Shown here in pieces: positions 21,956 through 27,424 of a DNA stretch of 27,424 nt. Location of the stretch: NCBI GenBank assembly GCA_034422075.1, contig DAOUJX010000008.1, positions 1-27,424 on the forward strand, in the 5' to 3' direction. The notes under the pieces are model-generated. The model did no database searches. It was not told where the DNA came from and saw nothing but the letters and a program-made list of their open reading frames with translations. The DNA comes from S34-282 sp034422075 (GTDB lineage Bacteria; Chloroflexota; Dehalococcoidia; Lucifugimonadales; Australimonadaceae). The number at the start of each line of letters is the position of its first letter. The stretch's first letter is position 1. The position numbers and the translations under genes were made by a program.

Positions 21956-23193
21956 AGTCCCCCTCCGTTTTCAGGCGTACCTGGCTTCTCGAAAAGGATA
22001 TGCACGTCGCCTGTGGTGCGGGTGGCGAAGCCTGCCTCGCATACAGCCAGATAGTAGTCCCACGTACGCACGAAGTGCTCGTCGTAGCCCTGTGCGCGCA
22101 CGTCGTCGATGGCCGCCCAGAAGCGGTCGCGCCACTCATGTAGCGTCTGCACGTAGTGCGATCCGATGTCGCGCACGCTCGTTAGGATCAGCTCAGACGT
22201 CCCGTTCGAGCGCTCCATCTCCGCGACGGAGGGTAGCACCCCGCCGGGGAAGATGTATTTCTGTATCCAGTTCACCCCGTCCCGTTGAGCCGGGAACTCG
22301 CGGTCGGGGACGGTGATGACCTGCATTGCCAGCCGGCCTCCAGGGCGCAGCAGCGCCCCGCACTTGTCGAAGAAGGCCTGGAAGTACTCTGCTCCAACCG
22401 CCTCGAACATCTCTATCGAGACGATGGCGTCGAACGAGCCCTCTACGTCGCGGTAGTCGGAAAGGCGCACGTCGACCTTGTCAGTTAGGTTGGCTTTCGC
22501 GACGCGCTCCGAGGCCAAGGCGTGTTGCTCTTCCGATATCGTAACCGTCGTGACGTGCGCGCCAAACTCTGATGCTGCCAGCATCGCAAATCCGCCCCAG
22601 CCGGTGCCTATTTCGAGCACGCGCGCTCCGGGCTCGATACCTGCCAGCGCGCATAGCGCGCGGTACTTGTCGCGCTGCGCGTCCGCAAGCGATTGCTCCT
22701 CGCTCGTGAAGAGGGCGCACGAATAGGTCATCGTCTCGTCCAGCCACAGCCGGAAGAAGTCGTTCCCTATGTCGTAGTGCGCGTGGATGTTGTCCTTGGC
22801 CTGCGCCACCGTGTTCCGCCGTCCCAGGTGCAGGCGACGGTTGGCAATTCGTGATACCTGCCGCAGTGGTCCCTGGTTCAGGTTGACCTTGCGACGGTTG
22901 GCGATGGCAAGCTCGATAAGCGCCACCAGGTTCGGGGTCGTACATAACCCCGCCTGGTAAGCCTCGCCGAAGCCGATTTCGCCGTGGAAGATGACCTTGG
23001 CGAAGAAGGCGTCGTCCTGCACGGCAAGCTCCGCCGACTGCCCTGGCTCCTTGCCGCGGTACGTCCGCGTACCTCCCTCGGGCAACGTTAGCGTGAGCGT
23101 GCCAACGGCGATTCGGCTAATGGCGGCAAGGAAGGCACGCCGCGCGCCGGACGTGGCCAGCTTCGCGGCCACCTGGCCAGCTGTTCCCACCAT
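21952..23193 (-). CDS. CFA-synthase-family fatty-acid SAM methyltransferase
   Basis: Transfers a methyl group from SAM to a cis double bond in phospholipid acyl chains, giving a cyclopropane, a methylene or a methyl branch depending on the member. 413 residues: a helical N-terminal lipid-binding part, 'AHYDIGNDFFRLWLD' (138-152), 'MTYSCALF', SAM loop 'VLEIGTGWGGFA' (192-203), 'SIEMFEAVG' with Glu264 (E. coli Glu239), and 'QKYIFPGGVLPS'. Where E. coli Cfa has the bicarbonate-contacting His266, this protein has Gln291 ('AMQVIT'), as in many UfaA1/TmsB-like relatives. It starts immediately after the desaturase stop (TAGATG) and overlaps the reductase. Best read as a Tms/Ufa-type methyltransferase rather than strict Cfa. 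Confidence 0.9.
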   Translation of the reverse strand: MVGTAGQVAAKLATSGARRAFLAAISRIAVGTLTLTLPEGGTRTYRGKEPGQSAELAVQDDAFFAKVIFHGEIGFGEAYQAGLCTTPNLVALIELAIANRRKVNLNQGPLRQVSRIANRRLHLGRRNTVAQAKDNIHAHYDIGNDFFRLWLDETMTYSCALFTSEEQSLADAQRDKYRALCALAGIEPGARVLEIGTGWGGFAMLAASEFGAHVTTVTISEEQHALASERVAKANLTDKVDVRLSDYRDVEGSFDAIVSIEMFEAVGAEYFQAFFDKCGALLRPGGRLAMQVITVPDREFPAQRDGVNWIQKYIFPGGVLPSVAEMERSNGTSELILTSVRDIGSHYVQTLHEWRDRFWAAIDDVRAQGYDEHFVRTWDYYLAVCEAGFATRTTGDVHILFEKPGTPENGGGL

Positions 23194-24294
23194 CTAGGCC
23201 TTGGAAATCGAGCTGATGTCGATGCGCCTGGCAATCAGCGCGCGCACCTTGGCGCGCAAGCGGTCCTGCAATGCGGCCAGCGTCGGGATGGTGCCCACAT
23301 ACTTGTCGGATGCGTGGCGGTCTACGTCCGCAGGTAGGGGAAGGCCGACGGAGTCAAGCACCGCCTCTCCAAGAAGCGAGTAGCCCCGTCCGCCAAGTCG
23401 CTCGATGAGTCCCTGCACGCGCTCCGGCGACAACTTGGCAATCGGTATGCCGCGGAGGACGGCGACGTCCATCAGGATCTCTCCCGCGCGCCGCGTGTTG
23501 CCCGCGACCTCGTACAGGCTGCGTATTATCGCTCGCGCGTTACGCTGGAGGTCGGCGCCCATCGGTGGCAGCCATTCGAGCGCCCGCAACTGGTACTCCG
23601 GCACAAGCGACACACCCGGCATGTTGAACGTGGAGACCGTGTCAGCGACGAGTGATACCAATTCTGGATTGGCTTCCACCTGCGCAGCGGACATCCGCTG
23701 GTACCAGACGTGGTGCAGTGTCTCGCGCCGCTTGACGCGCGTTGCCAAATCCGCCGCCTCCGGCGCACGGTTGCGCAGCAGCTTGGCGATCAGGCCGTGC
23801 CAGTGGTCAGTCAAGTACTCCTGAATCATCCCGAACGTCGTCAATTCGACGGGCGTCTTACCACAGGCATGGACGTAGGTGGCGCCCTGCACGCGGGCGA
23901 TCTCACAGTCCAGCTCCTCCTCGCTGAAGTCCATGCTCATCAGCATCGCCTTGAACGGCGCCGTGTGCGTGTACTCGTCGGGCACCCACGTCCGCTCGGT
24001 GAAGCGCTTCAGCCAGGGGGCGTTGTGCTCCTCTGCGCCCTCGTAGAACACCGCAGCGTACGAGTCGGTTGCGCACTCGGTCAGCATCGCGAGCTTCAGG
24101 ATGCCGACAAAATCCTCCTCCGACAGGCCTTCCGGCAAGTCGGCGACCACGTCGCGTACATTCAGGCGCTCGTGAATGTTCTCCAGCTCGCGCGGCTCGA
24201 CCGCGACGCTCGCCCGCTGCTCGATGCTGTCAAGAAGAGGCTCGATGCGCTGAGACGCGCTCGTAGGAAGAGCGTAGCGTACTGCTGCTCTCAT
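23194..24294 (-). CDS. Acyl-ACP-desaturase-like diiron protein
   Basis: Soluble four-helix-bundle diiron protein resembling the plant and actinobacterial (DesA) acyl-ACP desaturases, which insert a cis double bond in acyl chains. The full ligand set is present over 366 residues: Glu73, Glu107-x-x-His110 ('WVPDEYTH'), Glu159 ('GMIQEYLTDHWH') and Glu191-x-x-His194 ('ETLHH'). Spacing (34 between the first two Glu) is near that of the plant enzyme, and 'STFNMPG' fits the family's PGxxxP region. A C-terminal extension of about 120 residues is not familiar. The ATG at 24294 is the first good start; a TTG at 24309 is possible, neither having a Shine-Dalgarno. First gene of the coupled cassette with the methyltransferase and reductase. 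Confidence 0.8.
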   Translation of the reverse strand: MRAAVRYALPTSASQRIEPLLDSIEQRASVAVEPRELENIHERLNVRDVVADLPEGLSEEDFVGILKLAMLTECATDSYAAVFYEGAEEHNAPWLKRFTERTWVPDEYTHTAPFKAMLMSMDFSEEELDCEIARVQGATYVHACGKTPVELTTFGMIQEYLTDHWHGLIAKLLRNRAPEAADLATRVKRRETLHHVWYQRMSAAQVEANPELVSLVADTVSTFNMPGVSLVPEYQLRALEWLPPMGADLQRNARAIIRSLYEVAGNTRRAGEILMDVAVLRGIPIAKLSPERVQGLIERLGGRGYSLLGEAVLDSVGLPLPADVDRHASDKYVGTIPTLAALQDRLRAKVRALIARRIDISSISKA

Positions 24295-24511
24295 GGTTCT
24301 ATGGGGCAAGATGGGGTAGGGTGCACGTATGTTGGTGGAGTGTCCAAGGCTCTAAAGGTCTTTGACATTCCTGAAAATGCGTATGCGGACTGTACCCGCA
24401 ACCCGCCCTCATGTCAATCGAGCCACAAGCGCTATCCGCGCCGAATTTGCCAGTCGTGGTCTGCCTGCCCAGCACAAGCGTACCCAACAGGCCCTTCGCC
24501 CGAAGAGCCGA

Positions 24512-25057
24512 CTAGCCCCACGCCGGCCGCTCCGAGGTCGCTGGCGGTGACGGACGTTCCACGGGGCCACCCGCGAACCGCACTTCCAGGCACGGCATGC
24601 GGTCCATCAACCGCCGCATCGGGTAGAACGGGCCCCACCAGGGCAGCCGCAGCGCGCGATTGAGCCGAATCGCCCATAGCGACGCCATGAGCAGCGGCCC
24701 TATGAGTCCGGAGCGCCTGCCCCAGCGGCCCAGGAAGGCCAGCAGCAACGGTGTGCGCTCATTGCGCTCCGTCACTCGGCGTGCAATGGCGGGAATGTCG
24801 TAGAAGCGCGGCCCTTGAACGGTGTGGAGCACCACCTTCGGGTTCGCTGCGATGTTCGCCACCCAATCGCGCTGGCCCGGGTAGCCCGACAGCACGACGG
24901 CGCGCTCGCCGCTCCGCGCGAATGTCAGCTCGACCGTCCGCGCCCCTCCGCTACGCCGGCGCACCATTGTCACCCGCAGCAGGAAGTCTTTCGAAAGCGC
25001 GCGTGACAGATCGGGGGGCAACACCGCCGAACGTTCTTGCGCCATACCAACCTTCAT
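24512..25057 (-). CDS. Deazaflavin/FMN-dependent nitroreductase (Ddn)-like split-barrel protein
   Basis: A 181-residue member of the PNPOx-like split-barrel group related to mycobacterial Ddn, which binds F420 or another flavin. Family features are 'VTMVRRRSGGARTVELTF' (pattern 'l.T.GRkSG..r..pl.y'), then 'VVLSGYPGQRDWVANIAANPKVVLH' with the conserved W-x2-N-x3-NP. An extra stretch of about 65 residues with a hydrophobic segment ('GLIGPLLMASLWAI') and a basic, aromatic patch follows, which may touch the membrane. Its ATG overlaps the stop of the FMN reductase gene (ATGA), indicating coupled expression. F420 use is inferred from family; FMN or heme are alternatives. Confidence 0.7.
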   Translation of the reverse strand: MKVGMAQERSAVLPPDLSRALSKDFLLRVTMVRRRSGGARTVELTFARSGERAVVLSGYPGQRDWVANIAANPKVVLHTVQGPRFYDIPAIARRVTERNERTPLLLAFLGRWGRRSGLIGPLLMASLWAIRLNRALRLPWWGPFYPMRRLMDRMPCLEVRFAGGPVERPSPPATSERPAWG

Positions 25058-25641
25058 GCGCCTGCACCGGCCCATGCCTTCGCTTTGCGTATCCACTCGG
25101 CAAAGGCCGCCAAGTATTGTGCGATGAGCGTGCGCACATCTGCGTCCACCAGCCGACGTGACTCATCGTAGGTGCCTGGCAGATTTCTGACGCCTATCTC
25201 CGGGCCGGGCATCGTCAGCGCACGCGGGAAGACGAGCGATTGCCGCACCTGGGCACGTGCTAGTGACGTATTGCCATTCACCCCGCCTGACGCGCCCATG
25301 AGCGCCACGGGCTTCCCAGCAAGGATGTTCCCCGCCGGGAGGGGCACGGTGCACCAATCAATCAGATTCTTGGTCACCGGGCTCATGCCGTTGTTGTACT
25401 CCGGTGTAACGATGAGGAGGCCGTCCGCCTCGGCGACAGCCTCTTTGAATCGAACAACCGGCCCGGGTAGCCCCTCCGCCATGTCGTCCTGATTCAGCAG
25501 CGGCACGTCGCGAATGTCCAGCACCGTGACGTGCATGTCCGCCGGCGCCTCCTCCACCGCCGCTTGCAGCAGCGACTTGTTGAGCGACGCTGCCCGCAGG
25601 CTCCCCGCAAACCCAACCACGTTCAGCGTCGATTGTGTCAA
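25054..25641 (-). CDS. NADPH-dependent FMN reductase
   Basis: Flavodoxin-like reductase of 195 residues that uses NAD(P)H to reduce FMN or quinone-type acceptors. The phosphate-binding loop 'GFAGSLRAASLNKSLL' (9-24), the 'VTPEYNNGMSPVTKNLIDW' motif and 'LMGASGGVNGN' are diagnostic. The start is TTG at 25641, well supported by GGAGG five bases upstream; no ATG fits. It is coupled (ATGA) to the Ddn-like gene, suggesting it supplies reduced flavin to that protein or shares a redox role. A 200-base gap separates this pair from the lipid cassette on the same strand, so co-transcription is possible but unproven. Confidence 0.88.
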   Translation of the reverse strand: MTQSTLNVVGFAGSLRAASLNKSLLQAAVEEAPADMHVTVLDIRDVPLLNQDDMAEGLPGPVVRFKEAVAEADGLLIVTPEYNNGMSPVTKNLIDWCTVPLPAGNILAGKPVALMGASGGVNGNTSLARAQVRQSLVFPRALTMPGPEIGVRNLPGTYDESRRLVDADVRTLIAQYLAAFAEWIRKAKAWAGAGA

Positions 25642-25661
25642 ACAGCCCTCCTTCTGCGGTC

Positions 25662-25667
25662 ATTCTA
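25662..25667 (-). promoter_or_regulatory. -10 element for the FMN reductase operon
   Basis: Minus-strand TAGAAT, about 20 bases upstream of the TTG start and just before the Shine-Dalgarno. The -35 is weak. The rest of the divergent gap up to 25858 holds an AT-rich patch near 25745-25772 (TTGTTG then TAAATA) that may include the ABC exporter promoter, but spacing is not convincing. Confidence 0.4.
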
Positions 25668-25858
25668 CAAGCGGCCGGGCATTGCTGTGCCGATTCCGCG
25701 CAGAGCAGGAGCGAGAAGAAATCCGCACATCCGCATACGTGCCTTTTGTTGACGCGCCTACTACACTAAATAGGCCGCGTTACGACGGCTTGTTGCTCGA
25801 CGAGCCTGTTTCCAGACACCGCACGCGGCCATACTCCGGGCAGAGGCTCTCGCTTGGC

Positions 25859-27424
25859 ATGCGTGCCATAGCTCGCATACTCGCTCTAGTATTCCGCACA
25901 CACCCGCGGCAAATCGCCCTGGGATACCTCACCGTACTTGGCGCGGGCGGCGCTGCGCTCGTTATCCCGCGCGTCCTCGCCACCGGGATCGACCGCGCCT
26001 TAGAAGAAGGCGGTGGCAACCGAGGACTGTCCGCCCTCGCCGTCGTTGGCCTCATCGTCGTCGGCCTCGGCATCACGCGCGGCCTGTTTGCATGGGGCCA
26101 GACCTTCGCCGCTGAAGGCCTCTCGCAGAAGATCGCCTACCTGATTCGTAACCGCTACTACGACAAGCTGCAATACCTCTCGTTCGCCTTCCACGACCGG
26201 CAGACGACGGGTTCGCTCATGTCGCGCGCAACCGCCGACGTCGAGGGGGTTCGTATGTTCGTCAACATGGGCGCCGTCCGTGCGGCGTTCATCGTCGTCA
26301 TGGTCGTAGGGACGGCGGTGGGCATGCTTCTCATCGACGTCCCGCTTGCTCTTGCGACGCTGGCGTTCATTCCGTTCCTGGCATTCCGCGCCATTATTAC
26401 GTCACGGCGCCTACGGCGACTCTGGATGCGCGTCCAGGAGCTGACAGGGGAGATGGTGGCGACGCTGCAGGAGAACCTGACCGGCATCCGCGTCGTCAAG
26501 GCGTTCGCCGCTGAAGACCATGAGATCGCCAAATTCAGGGTGCGCTCCCGTGCAGTTGCCGACCAGACCTACCGCGCTGAGAGCACCTGGGCGCGCAACT
26601 ACGCCATCATGAACTTCGGGTTCATGATGGTCCTCGCCGTTATCTTGTGGTACGGGGGCACTCGCGTCATCGACGGCTCCACCGTCCTCGCTGACGGCAC
26701 CATCGTCTACGGTGACCTCACTCCGGGAGACCTCGGCGCGTTCTTCGTCTACGTCAACATGATGATCATGCCCGTTCGCATGATTGGGTGGACGGTCAAT
26801 AATTTCGCCCGCGCCGCATCGTCGGGAGAGCGATTGTTCGAGATTATGGACACCGTCTCTCCTGTCCGCGACCTTCCCGGCGCACGCGACCCGGGCAGGA
26901 TTCACGGCGACATCCGCTTCAACAGCGTCTCCTTCACCTATAACGGCGTCATCGACGCGCTGAAGGGCATCGACCTTGATATCCCTGCGGGAAGCCGGGT
27001 CGCGCTCGTCGGACGCCCCGGCAGCGGCAAGACCACGTTTGCGCACCTTATCCCGCGCTTCTACGACGTCAGCAGTGGGGGCATCGAGATAGACGGCATC
27101 GACGTCCGCGAATTCACCCTCGAGTCCCTCCGCCGCAACGTCGGCGTCGTGCAGCAGGATGTCTTCATTCACACCGCAACACTGCGCGATAACGTCGCGT
27201 ACGGCGTTAGAGAGGCCTCGATGGATGATGTCGAGCGCGTCACGCGCATTGCGCAAATGCACGACTTCGTCGCCACCGAGCTGCCCGACAACTACGAGAC
27301 GATGGTCGGCGAGCGCGGGGTCGGCCTTTCCGGCGGGCAGAAGCAACGCATCTCGATAGCGCGCACCCTGCTCGTCGACTCCCCCATCCTCATCCTCGAC
27401 GACTCCACATCGAGCGTTGACGTT
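25859..27424 (+). CDS. ABC exporter half-transporter with degenerate Walker B (3' end outside window)
   Basis: Fused membrane-plus-ATPase half-transporter; 522 residues are visible and the frame is open to the window edge. The membrane domain (about 1-330) has the exporter-type 'AFHDRQTTGSLMSRATADVEGVR' loop region (coupling helix) and several hydrophobic helices. The ATPase domain has Walker A 'GRPGSGKTT' (385-393), Q-loop 'VVQQDVF', signature LSGGQ (490-494) and Walker B 'ILILDDSTSSVD'. The residue after the Walker B Asp is Asp515 instead of the catalytic Glu, as in the weaker subunit of heterodimeric exporters. The partner is probably the next gene, beyond the window. The ATG has only a distant Shine-Dalgarno (AGAGG). 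Substrate unknown. Confidence 0.9.
   Translation, partial: MRAIARILALVFRTHPRQIALGYLTVLGAGGAALVIPRVLATGIDRALEEGGGNRGLSALAVVGLIVVGLGITRGLFAWGQTFAAEGLSQKIAYLIRNRYYDKLQYLSFAFHDRQTTGSLMSRATADVEGVRMFVNMGAVRAAFIVVMVVGTAVGMLLIDVPLALATLAFIPFLAFRAIITSRRLRRLWMRVQELTGEMVATLQENLTGIRVVKAFAAEDHEIAKFRVRSRAVADQTYRAESTWARNYAIMNFGFMMVLAVILWYGGTRVIDGSTVLADGTIVYGDLTPGDLGAFFVYVNMMIMPVRMIGWTVNNFARAASSGERLFEIMDTVSPVRDLPGARDPGRIHGDIRFNSVSFTYNGVIDALKGIDLDIPAGSRVALVGRPGSGKTTFAHLIPRFYDVSSGGIEIDGIDVREFTLESLRRNVGVVQQDVFIHTATLRDNVAYGVREASMDDVERVTRIAQMHDFVATELPDNYETMVGERGVGLSGGQKQRISIARTLLVDSPILILDDSTSSVDV

Noticed and set aside
23710..24663. A 317-codon plus-strand frame opposite the desaturase-like gene
   Set aside because: Antisense to a gene with a full diiron ligand set; no recognisable protein features.
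26411..27346. A 311-codon minus-strand frame opposite the ABC exporter
   Set aside because: Shadow of the exporter, whose plus-strand frame carries all ATPase motifs; the antisense translation has only low-complexity acidic/Val-rich sequence.

Overview
The window is a GC-rich, gene-dense bacterial chromosome segment with about 24 protein-coding genes. It contains no rRNA, tRNA, CRISPR array or insertion sequence that I could recognise. The gene content fits a free-living bacterium: a TAXI-type uptake protein, an Ldh2-family dehydrogenase, an RraA-family protein, a deazaflavin-type (Ddn-like) split-barrel protein, a soluble acyl-ACP-desaturase-like diiron protein, an aerobic class I ribonucleotide reductase and a GSII-type glutamine synthetase. 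I would guess Chloroflexota (Dehalococcoidia/SAR202-like), but this is inference from gene content and style (TTG/GTG starts, several apparently leaderless promoters), not from a marker gene.

Layout, left to right. 1-2300: the 3' end of a TAXI solute-binding protein, convergent with an overlapping nucleotidyltransferase/CDP-alcohol phosphatidyltransferase pair that looks like a split inositol-phosphate cytidylyltransferase / di-inositol-phosphate synthase. 2300-5400: an Ldh2-type dehydrogenase and a HemL-like aminotransferase in one leftward unit, then a small winged-helix-like membrane-anchored protein. 5400-8200: a tight leftward pterin/deazaguanine operon (PTR1-like SDR, queD, a divergent queC, folE) with no queE. 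8200-11350, rightward: a SAM methyltransferase with a leaderless-type promoter, a small duplicated membrane protein, an RraA-family protein and a GSII glutamine synthetase with a palindromic operator. 11400-14900, leftward: transketolase and an amidohydrolase. 14900-16600: an atypical SDR convergent with an alpha/beta hydrolase, their stop codons sharing one CTAG. 16700-20980: a ribonucleotide reductase operon, nrdA, a coiled-coil gene, then nrdB, with NrdR-box-like sequences on its promoter. 20990-25640, leftward: a compact lipid cassette (desaturase-like diiron protein, CFA-synthase-family methyltransferase, NADPH:quinone-reductase-like MDR), preceded by an FMN reductase/Ddn-like flavin pair. 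25859-end, rightward: the 5' part of an ABC exporter half-molecule with a degenerate Walker B.

The most interesting unit is the lipid cassette. Its three abutting genes could desaturate an acyl chain, methylate the double bond and reduce the methylene intermediate, giving a mid-chain methyl-branched (10-methyl) or furan-type fatty acid by a route different from the FAD-dependent TmsA/BfaA one. The queE-less pterin operon and the coiled-coil gene lodged between nrdA and nrdB are the next candidates for undescribed biology.
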